A stretch of DNA of 64,000 bases from Deltaproteobacteria bacterium HGW-Deltaproteobacteria-15 (GTDB lineage: Bacteria > Desulfobacterota > DSM-4660 > Desulfatiglandales > HGW-15): positions 109,932 to 173,931 of the forward strand of contig PHBH01000028.1 in the NCBI GenBank assembly GCA_002840535.1. Direction: 5' to 3'. The position numbers and the translations under genes were made by a program. Shown piece by piece: positions 36,879 through 47,602 of this stretch (position 1 is its first letter; the number at the start of each line of letters is the position of its first letter). The notes under the pieces are model-generated. The model made no database searches. It was not told the DNA's origin and saw nothing but the letters and a program-made list of their open reading frames with translations.

Positions 36879-38765
36879 ATGAAATGGGAGTCTATATACG
36901 AGGAAAAGAAGACAACGCTGGAAAACGCGCTCAAGGCTGTGAAGCGGGGCGCCAAGGTATTCCTCGGATCAGCCTGCGGGGAACCGAGTCATCTGGTGCA
37001 GGGCTTGATTGAGCGGGCCGGCAGGCTCCACGATGTCCAGATCCTGCATTTCGTGACACTTGGAGACGCGCCTTATACTGAAAAGCGATTCGACAATCGC
37101 TTTCGCCACAATGCATTCTTTGTGGGCCCCAGTACAAGAGAAGCGATCAACCAGGCTCGTGCCGATTACACTCCCATTTTCATTTCCGAAATCCCGGATC
37201 TCTTTCGCAGAAAAATCGTGCCGGTCGATGTCGCGCTCGTCCAGACCTCTCCTCCCGATCCCTATGGCTTTGTGAGCCTGGGGATTTCCGTGGATATCAC
37301 GAAGGCGGCTGTGGAATCTGCCCGGGTTGTCATTGCCCAAGTGAACCGTCATATGCCCAGGACCATGGGAGACAGCTTTATTTCCATTGAAAAGATCGAC
37401 TACCTGGTTGAAAAAGACGACCCGCTCCTGGAGTTTCCTTATCCGATTCCCGACGAGGCGGGGAAAAGCATCGCCAGGAATGCGGCGAGGCTCATCAGCG
37501 ACGGCGATACGCTGCACATCGGATACGGCCATCTCCCTTATGCCGTGCTGCAGTTCATCCATGACAGGAAAGATCTGGGCGTTCACACGGAGGTCCTGTC
37601 GGACGACTTCATCGATCTCATCGAAGAGGGGGTGATCACAGGGGAGAACAAGACCTTCCACCCCGGAAAAGTTATCTGCAGTTTCTGCATCGGCACTCAG
37701 AGGGTTTACGACTATGTCAGGGACAATCCGCGAATCGGCTTCTATCCGGCAGAGGTGGTGTACAACCCCATGACGATCGCACGGAACGATCGAATGGTCT
37801 CCATCGGAAGCGCGCTGGAGGTGGATCTGAGCGGTCAAATCTGCAGCGAATCCAAAGGGCATCACTTCTACAGCGGCATAGGAGGGAGACTGGATTTCAT
37901 TCGTGGAGCGGCCTTGTCCAAAGGGGGAAAATCCGTGATCACCCTCCCTTCCACAACCAAGGACGGTCTTGCTTCAAGGATCGTGGCCAATCTTCAGGAG
38001 GGGGCCGGGGTGGTTGCCACAAGAGGAGACGTGAAGTATGTGGTGACCGAGTACGGAATCGCCTATCTTCATGGAAAAAGTGTGAGGGAAAGGGCTATGG
38101 CGCTTATCAATATCGCGCACCCGAAATTCCGAAAAGAACTTCTGGAAGCGGCGAAGAGGCATGCCTATGTCTACCCCGATCAGACTTTCATCCACTCCGA
38201 AAACCATGCCTATCCGGACGAAGAGGAGGCTTCGGCAACCCTTTCGAACGGCACAGCTATCACCATTCGTCCCATCAAGCCCACGGATGAGGTGCAACTT
38301 CAGGACTTCTTCTACTCCCATTCGGAGGAGACGATCTATTTGAGATACTTCCGAACCGTCAGGAGCATGCCCCATTCCACGGCCCAGGCCATGGTGAACG
38401 TGGACTACAAGAATCACATGGCCTTTGTAGCCACTATCGGGGAGATCGGCCTTGAACGGATCATCGCGGTTGCGCGCTATGCAATCGAAAAGGAGCATTC
38501 AGGTATGGTGGAGGTGGCCTACACCACCCACGAAGATTACCAGGGACTCGGACTTGGAACCATGCTCCAGGAGCGGTTGGAGGCGTATGCAAAGCGGATG
38601 GGATTTCGCGGAGCGGTCGGATATCTGTTCGAGGACAATATGGCCATGCTGAAGACCTTTTCCAGAAAAGGGCAGTACCAGGCGGAGATTCTGGAAGACG
38701 GGATCTTGAGGGTATGGCGGTATCTTAACGGCGAAGGAGCAGCGGATAGTACAGTTAATAGTTAA
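36879..38765 (+). CDS. Acetyl-CoA hydrolase/CoA-transferase fused to C-terminal GNAT acetyltransferase
   Basis: N-term CoA-transferase (SDGDTLHIGYGHLPYAVLQFI, GHHFYSGIGGRLDFIRGAALSKGGKSVITLPSTT, VTEYGIAYLHGKSVRERAMALINIAHP), C-term GNAT (HEDYQGLGLGTMLQERLEAYAKRMGFRG). Confidence 0.92.
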   Translation: MKWESIYEEKKTTLENALKAVKRGAKVFLGSACGEPSHLVQGLIERAGRLHDVQILHFVTLGDAPYTEKRFDNRFRHNAFFVGPSTREAINQARADYTPIFISEIPDLFRRKIVPVDVALVQTSPPDPYGFVSLGISVDITKAAVESARVVIAQVNRHMPRTMGDSFISIEKIDYLVEKDDPLLEFPYPIPDEAGKSIARNAARLISDGDTLHIGYGHLPYAVLQFIHDRKDLGVHTEVLSDDFIDLIEEGVITGENKTFHPGKVICSFCIGTQRVYDYVRDNPRIGFYPAEVVYNPMTIARNDRMVSIGSALEVDLSGQICSESKGHHFYSGIGGRLDFIRGAALSKGGKSVITLPSTTKDGLASRIVANLQEGAGVVATRGDVKYVVTEYGIAYLHGKSVRERAMALINIAHPKFRKELLEAAKRHAYVYPDQTFIHSENHAYPDEEEASATLSNGTAITIRPIKPTDEVQLQDFFYSHSEETIYLRYFRTVRSMPHSTAQAMVNVDYKNHMAFVATIGEIGLERIIAVARYAIEKEHSGMVEVAYTTHEDYQGLGLGTMLQERLEAYAKRMGFRGAVGYLFEDNMAMLKTFSRKGQYQAEILEDGILRVWRYLNGEGAADSTVNS

Positions 38766-38978
38766 CAGTTATTTGGCCGCGGCGAATAGCCGGCAGACGG
38801 CCTTGTCCCACAAAGGACTTTTTTTACAATTCTTAAATCAACGCACATAAACCTTTTACAATTCTGTCATAAAAAAGTTGTCATCTCGACCCCCGCGACT
38901 CGCGCGGGATAAACTGCGGGAGAGATCTTTTAACTAACTATTAACTGATAACCATTAACTATTCATTCATCTTAAGCC

Positions 38979-39032
38979 CCCTACCTACCGGTAAGTAAGG
39001 CCATTGACGCCCTGATGTTTGCGTGCTATCGT
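38979..39032 (+). promoter_or_regulatory. Candidate TetR operator and sigma70-type promoter for the TetR-RND operon
   Basis: Palindrome CCCTACCTACCGGTAAGTAAGG centred on CCGG, then TTGACG-17 nt-TATCGT. Confidence 0.65.
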
Positions 39033-39071
39033 CATGCCTCCAAATACCGAACATAGCAGGATCTTTCAGGA

Positions 39072-39689
39072 ATGAGCGGCAGGAAAAACAACAAGGGCGT
39101 GGACGAGCAGACCGCCAGGAGGGCGCTCCTGGTTACCGCCACGGAACTCTTTGCGAAAAAAGGGTATGCCAGCGTCTCCGTGAGAGAGATCGTGGAGTCG
39201 GCCGGCATGACCAAGCCCATGCTTTACTACTATTTCTCGAACAAGGAAGGCCTCTTCCGCTCCATTCTCGATTGGGGAGCCGATATCCAGGAGGAAATCC
39301 TCTTGAAGGCGACCACGAGCAGTGGATCGGTTATGGACAGGCTCAACCTTCTTTATCACAGCACCTACGAGCGGGTCCTGGAGCACATGGATTTCTTCAG
39401 GTTGATCCACAACCTGATTTTCGGCCCTCCACAGGGTGCGCCGAAATACGATCTCGATATCTACCACAAGAGGATGATGGAGGCCATCAAGACCATCTAC
39501 CAGGAGGGGGTCGAAAAAGGTGAGGTAAGGAGAGAAGACCCGGATCTGGTGGCCGCTCTTCTCATGGGACTGATCGATTTCTGTTTTCACACGGTCTTTC
39601 TCCATCCTGAACACGAAAATACTGAAAGGCCCGAGCGGTTATTGCGACTCGCTTTCAAGGGCCTTCAGCTGCATGAGGCGGATCAATGA
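39072..39689 (+). CDS. TetR/AcrR family transcriptional regulator
   Basis: ALLVTATELFAKKGYASVSVREIVESAGMTKPMLYYYFSNKEGLF. Confidence 0.94.
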   Translation: MSGRKNNKGVDEQTARRALLVTATELFAKKGYASVSVREIVESAGMTKPMLYYYFSNKEGLFRSILDWGADIQEEILLKATTSSGSVMDRLNLLYHSTYERVLEHMDFFRLIHNLIFGPPQGAPKYDLDIYHKRMMEAIKTIYQEGVEKGEVRREDPDLVAALLMGLIDFCFHTVFLHPEHENTERPERLLRLAFKGLQLHEADQ

Positions 39690-40747
39690 AAATGCGGCTT
39701 TTCCACACGGCGATGACAGTTCTTGTTTTTCTCTGGGCCGCTTCGGGTCTGGGCTGCAACCATTCGGAGAGCAGCACCGCACCCGAAAAGAACGGCAAGG
39801 AGGAACAGAAGAGATTGATTCAGGTCTCGGTCCAGACAGTGGAACCTTCCCCCATTCGGGACATCCTGGTCCTGCCGGCGCAGACCGAAGCCTGGCAGGA
39901 TGTAAGGGTGGCTGCAGACACCGGCGGCCGGGTGGATTGGATCGGGCCTCGGGAGGGACATCAGGTCAAAAAGGATCAGCTTCTGGCCAGGATCGATGTC
40001 GCTGCGCACAAGGCCGCGCTCGACCGGGCAGAGGCGGCATTCAAGCTGGCCGAAGAACTCTGCGAACGTCGACAGAGACTCCATGAGCGCAAGATCATCA
40101 ACCAGGAAGATCTGGATAGAAGTCTGACCGAGCGTATTCTTGCCCAGGGAAATCTCACACAGGCGCGGATCGAATATGAGCGGGGTTTCACGCAAGCCCC
40201 GATCAGCGGATTCGTCAACTACCTCTACGTGGATCAAGGCGAGTTCGTGGATAAGGGGAAACCGCTCCTCGATCTGGTGGATGTGGAAAAAATCAAGATC
40301 AATGTGGACATGCCCGAGCTCGACGTGCGCTTTATCCAATCGGGGCAAGCTGCGAAGGTCACGGTAGACGCCCTTCCCGGCTCGGAGTGGACCGGCACCG
40401 TCGACTTTGTCTCCTTCAAGGCAGACCCGGGCACCAAGACCTTTCAGGTTCGGGTTGTCATCCCCAACGCGGACCATCGGGTGAGGCCGGGGATGATCGC
40501 AAGGGTCGCTTTCCTGCGGAGGGTAATTCCCGAAGCCGTGACAGCACCGCTTTTTGCCATTGTCGAGAAGAGCGGTGAGAGAATGGTCTTTGTGGAAAAT
40601 AACGGGATCATTCAGGCGAGAGCCGTGTCGCTGGGTGTGATCGAAGGAGACCGGATCCAGGTCACGAAGGGGCTGAATCCGGGCGACCGTCTCGTAATCG
40701 CAGGACAGACCTTTGTGGAAGAAGGAATGAAGGTGCAGGTCCAATGA
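39686..40747 (+). CDS. RND efflux periplasmic adaptor (lipoprotein-like)
   Basis: Biotinyl-lipoyl/HlyD-like GGRVDWIGPREGHQVKKDQLLARID..APISGFVNYLYVDQGEFVDKGKPLLDLVD. Confidence 0.92.
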   Translation: MKMRLFHTAMTVLVFLWAASGLGCNHSESSTAPEKNGKEEQKRLIQVSVQTVEPSPIRDILVLPAQTEAWQDVRVAADTGGRVDWIGPREGHQVKKDQLLARIDVAAHKAALDRAEAAFKLAEELCERRQRLHERKIINQEDLDRSLTERILAQGNLTQARIEYERGFTQAPISGFVNYLYVDQGEFVDKGKPLLDLVDVEKIKINVDMPELDVRFIQSGQAAKVTVDALPGSEWTGTVDFVSFKADPGTKTFQVRVVIPNADHRVRPGMIARVAFLRRVIPEAVTAPLFAIVEKSGERMVFVENNGIIQARAVSLGVIEGDRIQVTKGLNPGDRLVIAGQTFVEEGMKVQVQ

Positions 40748-43700
40748 TTGTCAATCAGGTTGCGCTCAAACGTCAGGCAGCGGTACTGGCGCTGATGGTA
40801 CTCCTGGTCGTAGCCGGGATTTACTGCTATCGAACCCTGCCCCGCGAGGCCTTTCCGGACATTACCATACCCTATGTCTTTGTCTCGACCACCTATGAAG
40901 GGGTTGCCCCCGAAGACATGGAGAAACTGATCACCATTCCCATTGAACGAAAGCTGAAGGGAATTTCGGATCTGGAGGAGATTCGTTCCACCTCTGCGGA
41001 GGGGTTTTCGACGGTTGCCGTGAAGTTCCTTGCAGGCGTCAACATCGACGATGCGCTTCAGAAGGTGAGGGATAAAGTAGACCAGGCAAAGGCCGATCTG
41101 CCCCCTGACCTCCCCGACGATCCTGTCATCAAGGAAGTGAACTTCTCGGACATCCCGGTGATCAGGGTGGTTCTCTCTGGCCCGTTCAGTCTTCGCCGTC
41201 TTCAGAGTTTTGCAGAGGACCTGCAGGACAGGATCGAATCCGTCCCGGGAGTGCTCGAGGCGAGGGTCACGGGGGGCATAGAGCGCGCCATCCAGGTGGA
41301 ATTCGATCTGGACCGGGTCGCTGCCTACAATGTTCCTTTCTCCGGCATTATCCAGTCCGTGACGCGCAGCAATGTGAACATGCCGGGCGGGAGCATGGAT
41401 ATCGGGGAAGGCAAGTACCTGGTCAGGGTACCGGAGGATTTCAAGCACCCGTCCGAGATCTTCTCCATTGTGGCTTTTGTAAAAGACGGGAAGCCTGTGT
41501 ATCTGCGGGATCTGGCAACGATCAACGACAGTTACAAGGATCCCCTCACCAGGAGCCGCCTCAACGGACGCCAGAGCATAACCCTGGCGGTCATCAAGAG
41601 AAGCGGAGAGAACATCGTCAGGATCTCGGATGAGGTGAAACAGGCGGTCGCCGATATGAAGGAACAGCTTCCGCCTTCGCTCCGGATAGACCTGACCTCG
41701 GACATGTCCGACGACGTACGGCTCATGGTCTCCGATCTGGAGAACAACATCATAACCGGATTGATCCTGGTTCTGGCGGTGATTTTCGCATTCATCAACG
41801 GCCAGTCGGCCCTGTTCATCTCTCTTGCCATTCCCTATTCCATGTTCATCGCCTTCACCATACTTCTCGGCTTCAACATCACCCTCAACATGGTCGTTCT
41901 CTTCTCGCTCATCCTCGCGCTCGGGATGCTCGTGGACAACGGCATCGTGATCGTGGAGAACATCTACCGTCATATGCAGGAGGGAAAGTCCAGGTACCAG
42001 GCCGCCCTGGCTGCAACGAACGAAGTTGCATGGCCGGTGATCACCTCCACGTTGACGACTCTCGGCGCCTTCTTTCCCATCCTCTTCTGGCCGGGAATCA
42101 TGGGCGAGTTCATGTCCTTCCTGCCCCAGACGGTCATCATCACCCTTTCCGCTTCTCTTTTCGTGGCCCTGGTCATCAACCCCGTGCTCTCCGCCCGTTA
42201 CCAGAAGATGAAGCCTGCCCACAGGGTCAGCTCCTCCCCGGGACGGGAGCCTTTGGTGAAAAGGTTCTATCTCAGGCTCCTCACATGGTCCCTGAATAAT
42301 CGTTTCCTCGTGATCTTGACCAGCCTCGTCCTGCTCATCGGATCTGTTGCGGGGTATGCAAAATTCGGCAAGGGTATGGAGTTTTTCCCGGAAGTCGATC
42401 CCAAGCGGGTGAACGTGCACATCAAGGCGCCCGAGGGCACCAACCTGGATGCTTCCGATGCTCTGGTTTCCCAGGTGGAAAAGGTCGTTTCCGAGTACCA
42501 GGACATCCGATTCGTGATCACCAACGTAGGTTCTGTTGGCGGCGACCCCTTCTCCCAGGGAGGCACAGGGACCCACATCAACCGGATAGTCCTCGATTTC
42601 AAGGAGATACACCAACGGTCCAGGCCTTCACCCGAGACCATCAAGGAGCTGAGGGGGAGGCTCCTCGGAATGATGAGCGGCGCCGAGGTCCAGGTCGAAA
42701 AGGAGGAAGAGGGACCTCCCACCGGCCCTCCCGTGAGCCTGGAGATTTCCGGGAAGGACATCCTGGTTCTCGGCGAACTGGCCGACAGGGTGCGGAAAAG
42801 AATCAAAGATGTGCCCGGCCTGGTAGACTTGAAGGACAACTTCGTGAAGGGGAAGCCCGAGATCAGGGTCAGGGTGGATAAGGAAAAGGCGGCGCTCCTC
42901 GGTCTCGATACCTATCTGATCGCCTACACGGTCAAGGCAGCGGTCAACGGCGCAAAGGTGGGCGTCTACCGGGAGGGAAAGGATGAATATGACATCATGG
43001 CCCGATTGCCCGAAAAGGACCGCAGATCCTTCGAGAATCTGAGGAGAATCACGGTCTCGGGGCCCAGGGGCGAGCCGGTGCCGATCACGAGTATAGCCGA
43101 GATCAGTCCGGCAAGCGGCATGGGCGCCATCATGAGGCTGGATCAGAAAAGGGTCGTGACAATCACGGGGGATGTTTCGGGCCGGCTGGCCAATGATGTG
43201 ATCCGGGATATTGAGAGGATCCTCTCCAGGCAAGACTGGCCCCGGGGTTATGAATACAGATTCACGGGCGAGCAGAAAGAGCAGCAGAAGGCCCAGGCCT
43301 TTCTAAGCAAGGCGTTTGTCGCCGCGCTTTTCACCATACTCATCATCCTCATGTTCCAGTTCAACTCTCTCAGCACGCCCCTCATTGTCATGACCTCGGT
43401 TCTCCTCTCCCTCGTCGGTGTTTTTGCCGGCCTCCTGATCACTTCCACCCCATTCGGGGTCATCATGACGGGAATCGGTGTAATCAGTCTTGCTGGAGTG
43501 GTTGTAAACAACGCCATTGTGCTGATAGACTATTACAACCAGTTGATGGAAAGAGGTCTCGCTTCAAAGGACGCCCTGATCGCGGCGGGAATGGTGCGCT
43601 TCCGACCGGTCATGCTGACGGCGATTACAACGATCTTGGGCCTTTTGCCAATGGCTATACGGGTCAGCTTCGATTTCCGCAAACTCGCATGGGATGTCGG

Positions 43701-43899
43701 AGGGGAATCCTCTCAATGGTGGGGATCCATGGCGGTAGCGGTGATATTCGGACTCGGTTTTGCCACCATCCTCACGCTTGTGGTGGTTCCGGTCCTCTGC
43801 TCAGTACAGTACAGCTTCCAGCACCGCTTTGGGAAGATCCGCACGGGTCAGCCGGTTCAACCCGAGAGGGTCCCATTGAGCGCGGGCGGATCATTCTAG
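40744..43899 (+). CDS. RND efflux transporter permease (AcrB/HME-like)
   Basis: 1051 aa; VFVSTTYEGVAPEDMEKLITIPIERKLKGI, ALGMLVDNGIVIVENIYRH, GVVVNNAIVLIDYYNQL. Confidence 0.96.
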   Translation: MIVNQVALKRQAAVLALMVLLVVAGIYCYRTLPREAFPDITIPYVFVSTTYEGVAPEDMEKLITIPIERKLKGISDLEEIRSTSAEGFSTVAVKFLAGVNIDDALQKVRDKVDQAKADLPPDLPDDPVIKEVNFSDIPVIRVVLSGPFSLRRLQSFAEDLQDRIESVPGVLEARVTGGIERAIQVEFDLDRVAAYNVPFSGIIQSVTRSNVNMPGGSMDIGEGKYLVRVPEDFKHPSEIFSIVAFVKDGKPVYLRDLATINDSYKDPLTRSRLNGRQSITLAVIKRSGENIVRISDEVKQAVADMKEQLPPSLRIDLTSDMSDDVRLMVSDLENNIITGLILVLAVIFAFINGQSALFISLAIPYSMFIAFTILLGFNITLNMVVLFSLILALGMLVDNGIVIVENIYRHMQEGKSRYQAALAATNEVAWPVITSTLTTLGAFFPILFWPGIMGEFMSFLPQTVIITLSASLFVALVINPVLSARYQKMKPAHRVSSSPGREPLVKRFYLRLLTWSLNNRFLVILTSLVLLIGSVAGYAKFGKGMEFFPEVDPKRVNVHIKAPEGTNLDASDALVSQVEKVVSEYQDIRFVITNVGSVGGDPFSQGGTGTHINRIVLDFKEIHQRSRPSPETIKELRGRLLGMMSGAEVQVEKEEEGPPTGPPVSLEISGKDILVLGELADRVRKRIKDVPGLVDLKDNFVKGKPEIRVRVDKEKAALLGLDTYLIAYTVKAAVNGAKVGVYREGKDEYDIMARLPEKDRRSFENLRRITVSGPRGEPVPITSIAEISPASGMGAIMRLDQKRVVTITGDVSGRLANDVIRDIERILSRQDWPRGYEYRFTGEQKEQQKAQAFLSKAFVAALFTILIILMFQFNSLSTPLIVMTSVLLSLVGVFAGLLITSTPFGVIMTGIGVISLAGVVVNNAIVLIDYYNQLMERGLASKDALIAAGMVRFRPVMLTAITTILGLLPMAIRVSFDFRKLAWDVGGESSQWWGSMAVAVIFGLGFATILTLVVVPVLCSVQYSFQHRFGKIRTGQPVQPERVPLSAGGSF

Positions 43900-43920
43900 G
43901 AAAAAAGGGGTAACAGTCCT

Positions 43921-44622
43921 ATGGGGAAAAGCGATAAGGAGATCACCTTCCTGGGGAAGGACACGGACTTCGAGGGAAGCCTCCGTTTCGAGGGAACCCT
44001 TCGAATCGACGGATCTCTTAAAGGAGAGATCAACTCCACTGGAAACCTGGTAATCGGAGAATACGCACTGGTCAAGGCGAATATCCACGTCTCCTACGTT
44101 GTAGTCAGCGGGGAGGTTCACGGGGATATTGTCGCCGATCAGCGGGTTGATCTCCGTGCCCCTGCCAAGGTCTTCGGAAATATTGTTGCACCCGCCGTTG
44201 TAATGGACGCAGGGGTGATCTTCGAGGGCCGCACCAGGATGTATCAGGCCCGGGAGGCTATGGATGAGCCTGAGACCGCGGTTGTAGGAGTGGATGAGTA
44301 CAGAGGGAGTCCGCCGGAGGGGCTCACCGCTGTCTACGGTATTGTAACGGATCAGGAGTCAGGGAAGCCGATCAAAAAAGTCACGATTGAATGCAAAGGA
44401 CAGGAAAAGAAGAAAACAGAGACGAATTCTTCCGGGTATTACGAACTCATCAACCTGAAGGAGGGGGAGTGGAGTCTCAAGGCGGATGCAAAGGGATACA
44501 GGAGCGAGAAGGCCAGCGTCACAATTTCAGGAGAAGGGACCTTCCGGCAGAACTTTGAACTGACACGCAAGAGCGGTTCCTCCTTCTTCCTGGGAAAAGC
44601 CAAAAAAAATGAAGGACCTTGA
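43921..44622 (+). CDS. Bactofilin domain protein with C-terminal carboxypeptidase-regulatory-like domain
   Basis: FLGKDTDFEGSLRFEGTLRIDGSLKGEINSTGNLVIGEYALVKANIHVSYVVVSGEVHGDIVADQRVDL (bactofilin), then GIVTDQESGKPIKKVTIECKGQ...GYYELINLKEGEW. Confidence 0.87.
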   Translation: MGKSDKEITFLGKDTDFEGSLRFEGTLRIDGSLKGEINSTGNLVIGEYALVKANIHVSYVVVSGEVHGDIVADQRVDLRAPAKVFGNIVAPAVVMDAGVIFEGRTRMYQAREAMDEPETAVVGVDEYRGSPPEGLTAVYGIVTDQESGKPIKKVTIECKGQEKKKTETNSSGYYELINLKEGEWSLKADAKGYRSEKASVTISGEGTFRQNFELTRKSGSSFFLGKAKKNEGP

Positions 44623-44989
44623 ACCAAAAGAGTGCAAAAGAGACCGAAAACGCGAGAAAAACAGAGTTCCTGCAATTCGCCATTCTGGTCTCCCATTGGT
44701 GAAAGAAAGTTAACCGCCTGTAATCATACGCTCTTCTTGCTTCCCAAATCCCGCCTGATATTTATGGGTTAAGGATGGCGGAGATTATCCTTCGTGAGCA
44801 AGGGTATTTAGGGAGACCCAATGCGGGTCTGCCCCCTAACTTTTCCTGCCACATATTCAGCTTTGACAACCCCTCCTTTCTTTATAATAGTCCCCATCAG
44901 CAAGAAAACTTGTCTCTCATTTATCCGGTCTCCCATTAACCTGATTTCCCTAGTAACTGCCCCTTGTTCCAAGACATGCTTTCGGAGGA

Positions 44990-45781
44990 GTGATGATTGC
45001 ATCGATCAAGCAGATGACCCAGTCCATTCGCTTCGAGGGAGGCGACTTGGACAAGAGTCTCCCCTACGCTTTGCAAACAGATGCCATTGCTACATTGGCC
45101 GGCGGGATAGCTCATCAGTTCAATAATGCTCTCGTGGCCATCGTGGGCAGTATCGATCTCCTTCAGCTGGATCTCTCAGGGAATCCCGAGGTGGACAAGT
45201 ATGCAAAAAACATGTTGTCCGCCGTGAAGAGGATGACCCGCATCACAGATCAGTTGCTGGCGTACGCCAGGAGGGGAAATTACCAGCCCGTACTCGTATC
45301 CCTCAACGATATCGTTGAAATGATTCATCCTGAAATCGCACGGGAGATGAGTGTCGATATTCATCTTGAGAAAGACCTGGCAAAGGACCTCCCGCAGATT
45401 CTGGCAGATCCGGCTCAGTTGCAGATGGTCGTCTCCGCGCTTGTGGAAAACGCCAAAGAAGCCATGGAAGGACCGGGATATATCCGGATTGCCACGAGAG
45501 AGGATTTTCTCGGGGCAATGCCTCATATACCAGGTCAAAGTGTCGGTCGATGCGCATGCATCCAGGTCTCGGATACAGGAAAGGGAATGTCTGAGGAGGT
45601 CAAGGGGAGGATATTTGAACCCTTCTTCACTACAAAGTTAATCGGGAGAGGACTCAGCATGGCCGCCGTGTACGGCATCGTCAAGAACCACGATGGATCG
45701 ATCATCGTTGATTCGACGCCGGGCATGGGAACGACGGTGCGGATCTACCTGCCGGCGGCAAAAGCGGAGATCCAGCAGTAA
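44990..45781 (+). CDS. Sensor histidine kinase lacking an obvious sensory domain
   Basis: GGIAHQFNNALVAIVGSIDLL (H-box), NAKEAM N-box, DTGKGM, G-loop AAVYGIVKNHDGSI. Confidence 0.88.
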   Translation: MMIASIKQMTQSIRFEGGDLDKSLPYALQTDAIATLAGGIAHQFNNALVAIVGSIDLLQLDLSGNPEVDKYAKNMLSAVKRMTRITDQLLAYARRGNYQPVLVSLNDIVEMIHPEIAREMSVDIHLEKDLAKDLPQILADPAQLQMVVSALVENAKEAMEGPGYIRIATREDFLGAMPHIPGQSVGRCACIQVSDTGKGMSEEVKGRIFEPFFTTKLIGRGLSMAAVYGIVKNHDGSIIVDSTPGMGTTVRIYLPAAKAEIQQ

Positions 45782-45920
45782 AGAAAGAGGCCTCACGCAA
45801 AGGCGCAAAGACGCTAAAGGGAGGAAGAACAAGACGGCGCAAAGAGAACCCTAGGCTTAACGTAGGATGGGTAGAGCGCAGCGAAACCCATCGATTAAGC
45901 AAGAGCATAGCAAACAAAAA

Positions 45921-45950
45921 GGCCGGGCAGGAATGATCCTGCCCGGCCTT
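45921..45950. terminator. Bidirectional terminator downstream of groEL and the kinase gene
   Basis: AAAAA-GGCCGGGCAGGA-ATGA-TCCTGCCCGGCC-TTTT perfect 12-bp stem. Confidence 0.93.
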
Positions 45951-45965
45951 TTCAATTCGCTCCTG

Positions 45966-47588
45966 CTAATACATGTCCTCTGACGGCATTTGAGGCATGG
46001 GAGCTTTTTCCTTCTTCGGTTTTTCCGCGACCATCGCTTCGGTGGTCATCAAGAGACCGGCAACCGAGGCCGCGTTCTGGAGCGCAAAGCGGGCCACCTT
46101 TGTAGGATCGATGATCCCCGCCTTGAGAAGATCCTCGTACTCGCCCGTGTCCGCGTTGAAGCCGAAGTTCCCTTTCCCGTCCAACACGCGCTGAACGACT
46201 ACCGACCCCTCGAACCCGGCGTTATTTGCGATCTGCCGCATGGGCTCTTCCAGGGCCTTCTTGATCAGCTTGATGCCAAGAGCCTGATCCCCCTCGAGTT
46301 CCAGCTTGTCCAGGGCCTTCAAGGCGCGGAGAAAAGCGACGCCGCCTCCCGGCACGATTCCTTCCTCGACAGCTGCGCGGGTGGCATTGAGCGCATCTTC
46401 AACCCTGTCCTTCTTTTCCTTCATTTCGAGCTCTGTGGCGGCCCCGACATTGATCACGGCCACGCCGCCGATCAATTTTGCAAGGCGCTCCTGGAGCTTT
46501 TCCCGATCATAATCGCTGGTGGTCTCCTCGATCTGGGCCCTGATCTGTTTTACCCTGCCTTCAAGGGCCTGCCTGCTTCCGCCGCCGTCGACAATCGTCG
46601 TGTTGTCCTTGTCGATGGTGATTCGTTTGGCTTTTCCAAGGTCTTCGAGAGTCAGCTTCTCCAGCTTGATCCCCAAGTCCTCGCTGACCACCTTGCCTCC
46701 GGTCAGGATTGCTATATCTTCCAGCATGGCCTTCCGCCTGTCGCCGAAACCCGGCGCCTTTACCGCCGCGCACTTGATGGTTCCCCTCAGCTTGTTCACC
46801 ACCAAGGTTGCCAAGGCTTCGCCTTCAATATCCTCGGCAATGATCAGGAGAGGCTTCCCCATCCTCGCGACCTGCTCCAGGATAGGAACAAGGTCCTTCA
46901 TGACGCTGATCTTCTTCTCGTTCAAGAGGATGAGGGGATCTTCCAGATGGATCTCCATCTTCTCGGCATTGGTTACAAAGTAGGGGCTGAGATACCCGCG
47001 GTCAAACTGCATGCCTTCGACGATCTCCAGGGTGGTCTCCATGACCTTGGCTTCCTCGACCGTGATCACCCCTTCCTTCCCGACCTTTTCCATCGCCTCG
47101 GCGATGATGTCCCCGATGGTGGTGTCGTTGTTGGCCGACACTGTGCCTACCTGGGCGATTTCTTTCTTCTCTTTAGTGGGCTTCGAGAGCCGTCTCAGCT
47201 CTTCCACCACGACTTCAACCGACTTTTCGATGCCGCGCTTCAATGCCATGGGATTGACACCGGCGGTTACCAGCTTGATGCCTTCCCGGTATATGGACTG
47301 GGCGAGAATCGTTGCGGTGGTCGTGCCGTCACCGGCCACATCAGAGGTCTTGGAGGCTACCTCCTTGACCATTTGCGCGCCCATGTTTTCGAATTTGTCT
47401 TCAAGCTCGATTTCCTTCGCCACCGTGACGCCGTCTTTTGTCATTTTGGGGGATCCCCATGATTTCTCGATGAGGACATTTCTTCCCTTCGGCCCGAGTG
47501 TCACACGGACAGCTTCGGCCAGCGTATCCACACCCTTGATCATTTTCTCTCTGGCCTTTGCACTATAATGGATCTCTTTGGCTGCCAT
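45966..47588 (-). CDS. groEL: Chaperonin GroEL
   Basis: Full-length, [69 protein letters not shown]. Confidence 0.99.
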   Translation of the reverse strand: MAAKEIHYSAKAREKMIKGVDTLAEAVRVTLGPKGRNVLIEKSWGSPKMTKDGVTVAKEIELEDKFENMGAQMVKEVASKTSDVAGDGTTTATILAQSIYREGIKLVTAGVNPMALKRGIEKSVEVVVEELRRLSKPTKEKKEIAQVGTVSANNDTTIGDIIAEAMEKVGKEGVITVEEAKVMETTLEIVEGMQFDRGYLSPYFVTNAEKMEIHLEDPLILLNEKKISVMKDLVPILEQVARMGKPLLIIAEDIEGEALATLVVNKLRGTIKCAAVKAPGFGDRRKAMLEDIAILTGGKVVSEDLGIKLEKLTLEDLGKAKRITIDKDNTTIVDGGGSRQALEGRVKQIRAQIEETTSDYDREKLQERLAKLIGGVAVINVGAATELEMKEKKDRVEDALNATRAAVEEGIVPGGGVAFLRALKALDKLELEGDQALGIKLIKKALEEPMRQIANNAGFEGSVVVQRVLDGKGNFGFNADTGEYEDLLKAGIIDPTKVARFALQNAASVAGLLMTTEAMVAEKPKKEKAPMPQMPSEDMY

Positions 47589-47602
47589 TCCTTAACCTCC
47601 TC

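Noticed and set aside
40612-42615. 667-aa minus-strand ORF antisense to the RND permease
   Set aside because: Shadow ORF of high-GC codon bias; the plus-strand frame has clear RND homology and the antisense translation is His/Asp/Arg-rich with no recognisable motifs
44808-45002. 64-aa minus-strand ORF before the kinase gene
   Set aside because: No recognisable motif or supporting context; likely chance
45990-47462. 490-aa plus-strand ORF
   Set aside because: Antisense of groEL; shadow ORF
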